Translations under genes and position numbers: made by a program | The notes under the pieces: model-generated | Told to the model about the DNA's origin: nothing | Database searches by the model: none | The model's input: the letters and a program-made list of their open reading frames with translations, nothing else | Shown here: piece by piece, positions 29,461-37,083 of the stretch | How the letters are laid out: each line of letters begins with the position of its first letter | Numbering within the stretch: the first letter of the stretch is position 1 | Origin: Rhizobium sp. R711 | GTDB lineage: Bacteria; Pseudomonadota; Alphaproteobacteria; Rhizobiales; Rhizobiaceae | Assembly: GCF_002211365.1 (NCBI RefSeq) | Contig: NZ_LOKZ01000002.1 | Coordinates: forward strand, 124,001-188,000 | Length of the DNA stretch: 64,000 nucleotides | Reading direction: 5' to 3'

Positions 29461-30627
29461 TTACGACGCGACCTTCAGTGCCGCCTCGATGTCCTTCCAC
29501 AAGGCCTCGGTTCCTTCGAGGCCGACGTGAAGGCGTACGGACCGCGCATGGATCCCGAAGGTATGCGCGGAATTCGGCTGTGCCTTCTGCTGAAGCACGA
29601 CCTCGCCTGGTACGATCAGGCTTTCATGCCCACCCCAGCTCACGCCCAGCTTGAAGAGCTTGAGGTGATCGGCGAAGGCGCGAATATCGATGCCTTCGCG
29701 GAATATGAAGGAAAACAGGCCTGACGTGCCGTTGAGGCCGGCAGGCAGGCGGTTGGCAAGGCCCGGATGGCAGACAGTCTCCACCATGTCGAGCTCCTGC
29801 AGACGCTTGGCGATCGTCATCGCGGCTGCCTCATGCGCCCGCATGCGGATCGGCAAGGTACGCAGGCCGCGGATCAAAAGCCATGCATCGAACGGTGACA
29901 GCTTGCCGCCGAGATAGGGATAGGCCTCCGCCTTGATGCGCGCGATCATCTCCTTCGAGCCGGCGACGACGCCAGCAACGACGTCGCTGTGACCGCCGAG
30001 ATATTTGGAAGCCGAATGGATGACAATATCGACACCGAGCGAGATCGGCTGCTGGAAGTAGGGGCTTGCCCAGCTGTTGTCGATCATGGTGACGATGCCA
30101 TGCTTGCGGGCGAGTGCGGCAAGCGCGCCGACGTCATGGGCTTCCATAACCCAGCTCGTTGGGCTTTCCATGTAGAAGACCTTGGCGCCAGGCAGTGCCT
30201 TTGCGACGCCTTCCTCGTCGCGACCATCGACATAGGTCACCTCGACCTTCATCCGCTTCAGAATGGTGCCGAACAGTCGGAAGGCATCGGGATAGACGTG
30301 CTTGACCGCAACGATCCGGTCGCCCGGCTCGACGAAAGACAGCACCGCCGAGGAGATTGCAGCCATGCCGCTTGCAAAGCCGAGCGCATCTTCGGCTCCC
30401 TCGAGCTTTGCCAGCATTTCCTCGAACATGCGAACGGTCGGGTTGAGGCCGCGCGTATAGATCGGGCGCACCTTCTCTCCGCGATAGGAGGAGATCATGT
30501 CGTCGTAGTCGGAAAAGGTGAAAAGCGAAGTCTGGAAAATCGGCGGCACAACCGCTTCGGCGAAGTTTCCTTCGTCGTGTGCGGTGATGAGCGATGCAAG
30601 ATCGAACGCGTCTGCGCCGTTATTCAT
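29461..30627 (-). CDS. PLP-dependent Cys/Met metabolism enzyme (cystathionine lyase/methionine lyase type)
   Basis: 388 residues. It belongs to the Cys/Met metabolism PLP family: the PLP-binding Lys is K208 in IHSASKYLGGHSD, the phosphate-contact segment is GFASGMAAISSA near 83-94, and YTRGLNPTVRMFEEMLAKLEG marks the family. Members eliminate or replace the gamma or beta substituent of Cys, cystathionine, methionine or homoserine derivatives. The Cys that marks methionine gamma-lyase near position 116 is replaced by the segment YPDAFRLF. The start overlaps the regulator stop (ATGA), tying it to control by that FadR-type protein. Exact reaction not decided. Confidence 0.85.
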   Translation of the reverse strand: MNNGADAFDLASLITAHDEGNFAEAVVPPIFQTSLFTFSDYDDMISSYRGEKVRPIYTRGLNPTVRMFEEMLAKLEGAEDALGFASGMAAISSAVLSFVEPGDRIVAVKHVYPDAFRLFGTILKRMKVEVTYVDGRDEEGVAKALPGAKVFYMESPTSWVMEAHDVGALAALARKHGIVTMIDNSWASPYFQQPISLGVDIVIHSASKYLGGHSDVVAGVVAGSKEMIARIKAEAYPYLGGKLSPFDAWLLIRGLRTLPIRMRAHEAAAMTIAKRLQELDMVETVCHPGLANRLPAGLNGTSGLFSFIFREGIDIRAFADHLKLFKLGVSWGGHESLIVPGEVVLQQKAQPNSAHTFGIHARSVRLHVGLEGTEALWKDIEAALKVAS

Positions 30628-31346
30628 TTGGACATTTCCTTGATGTCTTCCTCGACAACCTCGAGGATTTTCAATGTCTCTTCCCGCGCGGCGTCGGGGT
30701 TGCTGGCGGCGATCGCGTTGAAGAGCGTACGGTGAAAGGGAAAAGAGCGGCGAGCGAAATCCTCGCGCTCGAACGGGTGCTCCCAGAATTGCCAGAAGGT
30801 CTCGCGCATCTGCTCGAGAAGCTGGCGAAAGAGCGGGTTATGGGTCGCGTCGTAGATGGCAAGGTGGAAGGCGAGGTCTTCCGGGCCTGATGTGCCTTTC
30901 TCGATATGGACGCGCTCCATCTCGTTGAGGTTCTGCTCGATGAGAACGAGATCCTTGTCGGTCCGCTTTCTTGCGGCAACCATGCACGCCTCGCATTCGA
31001 TTCCGCGGCGCACCTCCAGCGTTTGCAGCAGCACGTCGCGCAGATGACCTGTGTCGAGGGAAAGCGGCATATGAATTGTCGCCTTCGAAACCGGTTTCAG
31101 CAAATAAGTGCCGCTACCCTTGCGGGTTTCGATAACGCCGAGTGCCTGGAAGTGACGGATCGCTTCGCGGATCGTTGAACGGCCCACCATCAGCGCTGCC
31201 ATCAGTTCGCGCTCCGCCGGCAGCCGATCGCCGGCCTTTAGTTGCGCGCTTTGAACATAGTCGGCCAGCGCATCTGTTACCTGACGCGCCCGATCGATCG
31301 CCGGAAGCGGCCGGATAATCGGCCTCTCGTTGCCTGATGCCTTCAT
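30624..31346 (-). CDS. FadR/GntR-family regulator (FCD type)
   Basis: 240 residues from the ATG at 31346 with GGGGAA upstream; longer frames to 31544 add unrelated sequence. The winged helix covers about residues 20-80 (AGDRLPAERELMAALMVGRS and TIREAIRHFQALGVIETR), and the FCD ligand domain follows, with metal-ligand-type residues in EDLAFHLAIYDATHN and PFHRTLFNAI. It is the first gene of the operon with the PLP enzyme and the ABC importer and should control them and itself, sensing a small carboxylate or amino acid. Confidence 0.92.
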   Translation of the reverse strand: MKASGNERPIIRPLPAIDRARQVTDALADYVQSAQLKAGDRLPAERELMAALMVGRSTIREAIRHFQALGVIETRKGSGTYLLKPVSKATIHMPLSLDTGHLRDVLLQTLEVRRGIECEACMVAARKRTDKDLVLIEQNLNEMERVHIEKGTSGPEDLAFHLAIYDATHNPLFRQLLEQMRETFWQFWEHPFEREDFARRSFPFHRTLFNAIAASNPDAAREETLKILEVVEEDIKEMSK

Positions 31347-31372
31347 GGTTCCCCAGATTATTATTAGGCAGC

Positions 31373-31394
31373 TGACCTTTAAATTGGTCTGACA
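31373..31394 (-). promoter_or_regulatory. Candidate FadR-type operator
   Basis: GACC at 31374-31377 and GGTC at 31386-31389 form an inverted pair, and TTGGTCTGAC at 31384-31393 resembles a half of the TTGGTCNGACCAA sites bound by FadR-type regulators. It lies 27-48 bases before the regulator ATG. Confidence 0.45.
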
Positions 31395-31559
31395 TCTTAG
31401 CATTTCGCAAAGATCTCTCGGCGTCAAGCTGCCTTGAAGTCGAGTTCTTCTCCACGATGCTGGCGAAGTCGGTTGGCGTAACGGTACCGGATTCGAACTG
31501 GTTCCGATTTCCGACCTCGTCGGCATCGAGCCAGGCCTCCTCAAGGGAGGTGACCATGC

Positions 31560-32140
31560 GCTGGCTGTGAAGCAGTTTGATCGCGGGAAAAGTGCGGATT
31601 CCGGGGCACGGCGGCATTCAGGAAGGCGGCGGCGCTTTGCTTTTTCTCGTTCGCCAGGATCTGGCCAAAGGCGACGCGGGAGGCCTTGTCAACGCAGACG
31701 TGGACGAACTCCCAGCCGGCGCCGCCTTTACGGGACGTACGGCCATTACTTTGGCCGGTGCGATCGATGCGATGGCCGATGCGGTCGAAACGGCCGCTTC
31801 TTGATATCGATGTGGATCTTGTCCCCCCGGCGCGTCATGCTCATATCGACGCACCGGCTCTGCGGGTTCAGATCCTTCAGCAGCGACAGTCCGGCCCGCC
31901 AGCATCCGGCTCCCGTCGCCTGCTGGACGGCGACCATACGTGCAATGTGCTCGCCCGTGAGGCGCTGGCGCCGTAACGCAACGATCGGGTCGACCGCTGC
32001 ATGACGGTGCATTGGGACTGTGCCTGGGCCGCGGCGAGCGGTCGCGCATGCCGGGCACGGCCTTCGATGACCGCGAGCGCCATTTCCCCTCAACGCAGCG
32101 GCGTCAGACGGGCATTCTTATGGATGTTCATTCGGGTCCC
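31560..32140 (-). mobile_element. Decayed IS481-family transposase
   Basis: On the minus strand from the ATG read at 32131 the sequence starts NIHKNARLTPLR, then the frame changes and gives EEMALAVIEGR, then in a further frame LRRQRLTGEHIARMV and KDLNPQ, and later GAGWEFVHVCVDKASRVAF and ILANEKKQSAAAFLNAAV. These pieces in order match the helix-turn-helix N-terminus and the first part of the DDE (rve) core of IS481-family transposases, with the first catalytic Asp in VCVDKAS. At least two frameshifts separate the pieces and the C-terminal half is missing. No intact terminal repeats were recognised. Its remains sit next to the FadR-operon promoter and ribB. Confidence 0.8.
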
Positions 32141-32279
32141 TCCGACGAATCGGAAGCGTGGTAACTCCGGTCTCCTCGGTCGGCCCGAATGGACAACTAT
32201 CGAAAGCTCACATCTAGAGCGGCGGTCATCGACTGATCGTACGCGACGACTTGCAGCGAATGCCGCAAGTCGTCGCATT

Positions 32280-32906
32280 TCAGGCGGCCTTCTCGGACAG
32301 GGCAAGCGTCCGGTAGGCGATGAGGTCCTCGATCGTGATCAAATGCAGGCCGTGTTTCTCTGCAAATTTTTCCAGTTCCGGCAGTCGCGCCATGGTGCCG
32401 TCGTCATTGGCCACCTCGCAGATCACGCCGGATGGGGAAAGCCCTGCAAGCTTCGCCAGATCGACAGCGGCCTCGGTATGGCCGGGCCGAGACAGCACGC
32501 CGCCCGGATGTGCCCGCAGCGGAAAGATGTGGCCAGGCCGTGCGAAGTCATTCGGGCGAGTATCCTGTCTGACCAGCGCCCGAACTGTTGCCGCCCGGTC
32601 AGCCGCCGAAATGCCGGTGGTCGTTTCTGGGATAAAGTCCACGGAGACAGTGAACGCGGTCTTGAGCATCTCGGTGTTGCGCGGAACCATCAGCGGAATC
32701 TCTAGCTCGTCGAGCCGGTCGCCTTCCATGGCGACGCAGATCAGGCCTCTGGCGTGGTTCATCATGAACGCGATCGCCTCGGGAGTAATCGCGTCGGAGG
32801 CGATGACCAGATCGCCTTCGTTTTCCCGATCACGGTCATCAACGACCACGACAATCTCGCCGCGAGCAATCGCGGCCGCAGCTTCTTCAATCTTTGAAAT
32901 TGCCAC
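32280..32906 (-). CDS. ribB: 3,4-dihydroxy-2-butanone-4-phosphate synthase
   Basis: 208 residues from a GTG at 32906 (MAISKIEEAAAA), which has AAAGG seven bases upstream; a TTG at 32921 lacks a ribosome site. RibB makes the four-carbon precursor of the riboflavin ring from ribulose 5-phosphate. The acidic loop DDRDRENEGDLV near residues 22-33 and RPGHIFPLRAHPGGVLSRPGH (HxxxxE region) are visible, and the THR-type TEAAVDLAKLAG follows. It is a monofunctional RibB without a RibA fusion. An FMN riboswitch upstream should reduce its expression when flavin is plentiful. It is an extra copy if the main rib operon lies elsewhere, which is usual in rhizobia. Confidence 0.94.
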   Translation of the reverse strand: MAISKIEEAAAAIARGEIVVVVDDRDRENEGDLVIASDAITPEAIAFMMNHARGLICVAMEGDRLDELEIPLMVPRNTEMLKTAFTVSVDFIPETTTGISAADRAATVRALVRQDTRPNDFARPGHIFPLRAHPGGVLSRPGHTEAAVDLAKLAGLSPSGVICEVANDDGTMARLPELEKFAEKHGLHLITIEDLIAYRTLALSEKAA

Positions 32907-32993
32907 TTTCTTGCCTTTCAAGGGTTAGCCACCGGAGCGGCGAGCATGGCCGGTTAAAGCCACAATTTTCCCTTGGGCGAACAAGCATAGGAA

Positions 32994-33011
32994 ACGCCGC
33001 TTAAGTGGCGT
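32994..33011 (-). terminator. Hairpin of riboswitch expression platform
   Basis: Reading the minus strand, ACGCC and GGCGT close a seven- to eight-pair stem with a small TTAA-containing loop, followed by TTTCC. It lies between the riboswitch and ribB, so it could be a weak intrinsic terminator used when FMN is bound. Alternative: it masks translation. Confidence 0.45.
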
Positions 33012-33021
33012 CCACAGCATT

Positions 33022-33155
33022 GTTCTCTTCCATCCGGACTATACCGTCGGCTCCGGCATCGCACCGGATCTGCTGACCCTTCCTTTCGGAAGGCGCTCGC
33101 GGGCTCCGAGTTGCCTCGATACCGCCGGTGGGGAATTGCACCCCGCCCTGAGAAC
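33022..33155 (-). ncRNA. FMN riboswitch (RFN element)
   Basis: Reading the minus strand from 33155, the outer stem GTTCTC at 33155-33150 pairs perfectly with GAGAAC at 33027-33022. Inside are the invariant RFN segments GGGGTGCAATTCCCCACCGG, then CGGTATCGAGG, a variable hairpin CCTTCCGAAAGGAAGG, then GGTCAGCAGATCCGGTGCGA and GCCGACGGTATAGTCCGGAT. These are the conserved helices and joining regions of FMN-binding riboswitches. It precedes ribB by 116 bases. Confidence 0.97.
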
Positions 33156-33161
33156 AAACGT

Positions 33162-33191
33162 AACATAGACATTGGATGCCCAGCTGTGCAA
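33162..33191 (-). promoter_or_regulatory. Possible sigma-70-type promoter for ribB leader
   Basis: On the minus strand TTGCAC (33191-33186) and TATGTT (33167-33162) are separated by 18 bases, placing a start site at about 33155, the first base of the riboswitch stem. The hexamers match the consensus only partly. Confidence 0.4.
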
Positions 33192-33254
33192 GTGCGAAGG
33201 GCGTCAAATCTTGTTCTTCAAGCGAACGCACCGTTTCACAGATGCACAGCAAGG

Positions 33255-34037
33255 CTAGGACATGATCAAACCACCGTCGACATTGATCGTCTGACCGGTG
33301 ATGTAGGCCGCGTCATCGCTTGCCAGGAACGTAACCAGGCCCGCGACATCTTCCCCCGACCCGGCTCGCCTCATCGGAATGCCTTCCACCCATTCCTTCA
33401 TCAACTCACCGGGGCCGTAATTTCCAAGAAGCTTTCCCCACGCCTGGTCATTGTAGGCCCACATGTCTGTCTCGATGATGCCGGGGCAGAAGGCATTGAC
33501 GGTGATGTTCTCTGTCGCGACTTCCTTGGCGAGGCTTTGGGTGATGCCGACCACGCCCATCTTCGATGCGGCATAGTGGGGCGTGAAGATGAAGCCGTCG
33601 CGGGCCTGACCGGAGGCCGTGTTGATGATCCGTCCGCCGCGTCCGTGCTTGCGCATGCGCAGGATCGCTTCCTGCGCGCAGAGGAAGACGCCCTTGGTGT
33701 TGACCGCCAGGACCTTGTCCCATTCGGCTTCGGTCATGTCCTCGATGCGGGCGATGGTGATGACGCCCGCATTCTGGATGGAAACAGCAATGGCGTCGAA
33801 GGCCTCTTCGGCGGCGTCAAAGAGCGCCTTGACGCTTGCCTTGTCGGTGACGTCGCCAATGAAGGAAATTGCCTTTCCGCCATCGGCGTTGATCTGCTCG
33901 GCCACCGCGTGCACGCTGTCCTCGTTGGCGCAGACCACCAGATTGGCGCCTTCGCGAGCAAAGCGCCTGGCGATAGCCGCTCCAATGCCGCGACTTGCTC
34001 CGGTGATCACGACGGTCTTGTTTTCGAAACGTTGCAT
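33255..34037 (-). CDS. Short-chain dehydrogenase/reductase
   Basis: 260 residues from the ATG at 34037 after GGAGGAAAC; the frame to 34082 is rejected. Classical SDR: cofactor motif TGASRGIGAAIARRFA at about 12-27, NAG near 91, catalytic Ser in INTASGQARDG, and the YAASK motif (catalytic Tyr and Lys). The C-terminal GQTINVDGGLIMS is typical. It likely oxidises a sugar alcohol or reduces a keto sugar with NAD(P). It is the last gene of the minus-strand ribose-type importer operon, 75 bases after tpiA. Confidence 0.88.
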   Translation of the reverse strand: MQRFENKTVVITGASRGIGAAIARRFAREGANLVVCANEDSVHAVAEQINADGGKAISFIGDVTDKASVKALFDAAEEAFDAIAVSIQNAGVITIARIEDMTEAEWDKVLAVNTKGVFLCAQEAILRMRKHGRGGRIINTASGQARDGFIFTPHYAASKMGVVGITQSLAKEVATENITVNAFCPGIIETDMWAYNDQAWGKLLGNYGPGELMKEWVEGIPMRRAGSGEDVAGLVTFLASDDAAYITGQTINVDGGLIMS

Positions 34038-34112
34038 TGTTTCCTCCTTGTCACGTCTGTCGGGACTGGAATGCCGATCCACATGACGGATCTGATTGCT
34101 GCCGACTGGATT

Positions 34113-34760
34113 TCAAACGGCGGCAGAAATGATTCCGGCGAATTCTGAAGCCTTCAGCGACGCGCCTCCGACGAGGGCTCCGTCAACGTTGGGGACATCG
34201 AAGATCGCCGCAGCGTTCGATGCCTTCAGCGAGCCGCCGTCAAGGATTCTGACGCGCCTCCCATCGTCGCCCCTCGGCTCCTTGAGCACTTGGCGAACCG
34301 CGGCGTCGACCTCTTCGATCTGTTCGACTGTCGGAAGCGGTCCGGTGCCGATCGCCTCTCGATCGTCGTGCTCCTCTCGCGTCTCGCCGACGCAGATGAT
34401 GCTCGTCAGGCCTGCCTTGTGCGCGGCCGCGGCCTTTGCGGCAACGGATGTATCCGCTTCACGATAGGCGGACCGCCGCTCGGAGTGTCCGATGATCACG
34501 AACCGCGCATCGATCTCGGCGAGCATCTCGGCCGGCACATCTCCGGTGTAGGCACCCGTGGACTGCGCACGGCAATCCTGTGCGCCGACGAAGATGACCG
34601 AATCCTTGGATGCGGCCACTGCCTTTTCGATCAGCGTGAAGGGCGGGCAGACGACGATATCGCACGTCGCCGTGCCCGTTAGTCCCTTCAGCGCCTCGGT
34701 CTCTGCCAGGGAGGAGGCGAGACCGTTCATCTTCCAATTTCCGGCGATCAGCTTGCGCAT
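34113..34760 (-). CDS. tpiA: Triose-phosphate isomerase with in-frame deletion of catalytic loop
   Basis: 215 residues from the ATG at 34760, versus about 250 in bacterial TpiA. K10 (GNWKMNG) and H92 (IIGHSERRS) of the active site are present. Then ICVGETREEHDDR runs directly into EAIGTGPLPTVEQI, whereas normal enzymes have about 35 residues between GET and AIGTG, including the YEPVW segment with the catalytic Glu. The YGGS phosphate loop also reads ILDGGSLK, with Tyr replaced by Asp. The reading frame is intact to VGGASLKASEF and the end. It is probably inactive as an isomerase, or has another role. It lies between two SDR genes and is cotranscribed with them. Confidence 0.85.
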   Translation of the reverse strand: MRKLIAGNWKMNGLASSLAETEALKGLTGTATCDIVVCPPFTLIEKAVAASKDSVIFVGAQDCRAQSTGAYTGDVPAEMLAEIDARFVIIGHSERRSAYREADTSVAAKAAAAHKAGLTSIICVGETREEHDDREAIGTGPLPTVEQIEEVDAAVRQVLKEPRGDDGRRVRILDGGSLKASNAAAIFDVPNVDGALVGGASLKASEFAGIISAAV

Positions 34761-34764
34761 GACA

Positions 34765-35553
34765 TCACCAGCAGCAAAAGCCGCCGTCGACGAGCAAGTC
34801 GACACCAGTCACGAAACTCGCGGCATCCGACAGCAGGAAAACAGCAGGGCCGACCATCTCATTGACGTTTGCCATGCGCTGCATCGGCGTCTGCTCTTCG
34901 AACAGCTTGGTCTGATGAACCATTTCCGGGCGAGTGTTCATCGGCGTCGCGGTGTAACCGGGAGAGATAGTATTCACACGGATGCCGCGGTCGACCCACT
35001 CCATGGCCATCGACTTCGACATATGGATCACGCCAGCCTTGGAGGCGTTGTAGTGCGCCTGCCTGAGGCCTCGGTTAACGATCACGCCCGACATGGAGGC
35101 GATATTGACGATGGCGCCGCGGCCGTTCTTCAGCATGGCACGCGCTTCCGCCTGGCAGGAGAGGAAAACGCCCTTCAGGTTGATGTCCATCAACGTCTGA
35201 TACTGATCCTCTTCCATCTCCTCGGCCGGATTGGCGTTGGCGATGCCGGCGGCGTTCACGGCAAGCGTCAGAGCGCCGAGTTCGCTCTCGGTTTGCGCTA
35301 CGGCATCGGCAAGCGAAGACTTGCTGGTGACATCGGCTGCGATCTGGATCGAACGGCGACCAGCGGCCTCGATGTGTTTTTCGGTGTTGGCAAGTCCGTC
35401 ATCGGTACGACGGTCCAGGAGCGCGACGTCCGCGCCGCATTGTGCGAGACCGATCGCGATGCGCTGCCCAATTCCGCTACCGGCACCAGTGACGATGGCG
35501 ACCTGGCCGCCGAGATCGAAAAGCTTCGGTGCGTTCAGAGTGATGTCGGACAT
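34765..35553 (-). CDS. Short-chain dehydrogenase/reductase (polyol type)
   Basis: 262 residues from the ATG at 35553 with AGGAGGAG upstream. Classical SDR: TGAGSGIGQRIAIGLA at about 27-42, NAAGIAN near 104, catalytic Ser in NIASMSGV and the YNASK motif. The C-terminus VDGGFCCW is like that of sugar-alcohol dehydrogenases of the SDR family, but substrate cannot be read. tpiA starts four bases after it and the ABC ATPase ends 24 bases before it, so all belong to one operon. Confidence 0.88.
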   Translation of the reverse strand: MSDITLNAPKLFDLGGQVAIVTGAGSGIGQRIAIGLAQCGADVALLDRRTDDGLANTEKHIEAAGRRSIQIAADVTSKSSLADAVAQTESELGALTLAVNAAGIANANPAEEMEEDQYQTLMDINLKGVFLSCQAEARAMLKNGRGAIVNIASMSGVIVNRGLRQAHYNASKAGVIHMSKSMAMEWVDRGIRVNTISPGYTATPMNTRPEMVHQTKLFEEQTPMQRMANVNEMVGPAVFLLSDAASFVTGVDLLVDGGFCCW

Positions 35554-35577
35554 CGCTCTCCTCCTTTTCATTGTTGC

Positions 35578-37056
35578 TTAGATTGTCGCCAGCTCCATGA
35601 CGGAGACATCGTTCGCCTCGTCACGGCTGAGGATGCCTGCCTGGTTTCCTTGAGCCAGAACCATAATTCGATTTGACACTCCGAGGACCTCTTCGAGATC
35701 GGAGCTCACGACGATAACCGCCACCCCCTGCTTGGCGAGGTTGACGATGATCTCGTAGATGCCAGCCCTCGCGCCGACATCGATGCCTCGTGTCGGCTCG
35801 TCGAGCACGACAACCTTTGGATCGCGCATCAGCCACTTGGCGATGACAACCTTCTGCTGGTTACCACCCGAGAGGTCGGACGCCAGCTGATCTGCACGGC
35901 CTTTGACGCCGAACTTCGCCACTGCCTTCGCCGCGAAGGCGCGCTTCACTTTCGGCGAGATCCACTTGCCCCCGAGCTTGTCGAGGTTCGCGTAGATGAT
36001 GTTCTCGCCGATGCGGTGGCCGACGACCAGCCCCTGATCCTTGCGGTCTTCCGGGACCATAACGATACCCTTGGCAATGGCATCGGCCGGGTTGCGGAGC
36101 TGAAGTTCCTGTCCGTCCAGCTTGACCGAGCCGACGCTTATCGGATCTGCACCGGAAATGGCGCGGACCAGCTCGGTGCGCCCGGCGCCCACAAGTCCGG
36201 CTATTCCAAGGATCTCCCCAGCCTTGACGTCGAACGTGACGTCACGGAACGAATTGGCTGGTGAAGTCAGTCCGCAAACCTCCAGCACGGGGCGGTCGCT
36301 CGGAACGGGCAGGGTTGGAAACATACGTTCAAGCGAACGTCCCACCATGCTTTCAACAACGGTGCGAACAGGCGTCGAGCTGTCCGCGAATTCCTGGACA
36401 CGTTCACCGTCACGAAGGACGACGATGCGGTCGGTGATCTTCTTTATCTCTTCCATGCGGTGGGAAATGTAGATGATGCCGACCCCCTCTGACCGAAGCT
36501 TCCGGACCTGTTCGAACAGAGCCTCGGTTTCCGCTCCCCCGAGAGCCGCAGTCGGTTCGTCGAGGATAAGGAGCTTGGCGTTCAGTGCCAGTGCCTTTGC
36601 AATCTCGATGAGCTGCTGGTTGGCAGTCGAAAGACCCTCGACCTTCCGGGTCGCGGGGATGTGCAGGTTCAGGCGTGCGAGTTGTTCCTGCGCGCGCTGG
36701 ACCATCTGCGCACGATCCACGGCGCCGTTCTTCACGGGCCAACGTCCGATGAAGACGTTCTCGGCAATTGAGAGCTGCGGCAGAAGCTGCAGTTCCTGAT
36801 GGATCAGGACCACGCCCTTGTCTATAGCCTCTCTCGGAGTGGCCGGGGCATAAGGCTGCCCCAGCCATGTCATCGAGCCTTCGGAGGGTGTGCGCGACCC
36901 GGCGATGATGCCGGAGAGCGTTGACTTTCCTGCACCGTTTTCACCGAGAAGTGCGACCACTTCGCCCGGATAGACGTCCAAGCTGACATTCTTGACAACC
37001 TGGAGCGGTCCATACCGCTTCGATATGCCCCTCAGGGAGAGAACTGGTTCAGTCAC
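35578..37056 (-). CDS. Ribose-type dual-domain ABC ATPase
   Basis: 492 residues from a GTG at 37056, chosen because GAGGAGGT lies six bases upstream. Two ATPase domains: the first with Walker A GENGAGKST near residue 38, Walker B LLILDEPTAALGG; the second with a degenerate Walker A GLVGAGRTELV and signature LSGGNQQKVVIAKWL, then VVVLDEPTRGIDVGA. This RbsA/XylG arrangement is typical of pentose and polyol importers. It energises the permease and binding protein encoded immediately upstream. Confidence 0.94.
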   Translation of the reverse strand: MTEPVLSLRGISKRYGPLQVVKNVSLDVYPGEVVALLGENGAGKSTLSGIIAGSRTPSEGSMTWLGQPYAPATPREAIDKGVVLIHQELQLLPQLSIAENVFIGRWPVKNGAVDRAQMVQRAQEQLARLNLHIPATRKVEGLSTANQQLIEIAKALALNAKLLILDEPTAALGGAETEALFEQVRKLRSEGVGIIYISHRMEEIKKITDRIVVLRDGERVQEFADSSTPVRTVVESMVGRSLERMFPTLPVPSDRPVLEVCGLTSPANSFRDVTFDVKAGEILGIAGLVGAGRTELVRAISGADPISVGSVKLDGQELQLRNPADAIAKGIVMVPEDRKDQGLVVGHRIGENIIYANLDKLGGKWISPKVKRAFAAKAVAKFGVKGRADQLASDLSGGNQQKVVIAKWLMRDPKVVVLDEPTRGIDVGARAGIYEIIVNLAKQGVAVIVVSSDLEEVLGVSNRIMVLAQGNQAGILSRDEANDVSVMELATI

Positions 37057-37083
37057 GGCACACCTCCTCAAACATTGACGTTG

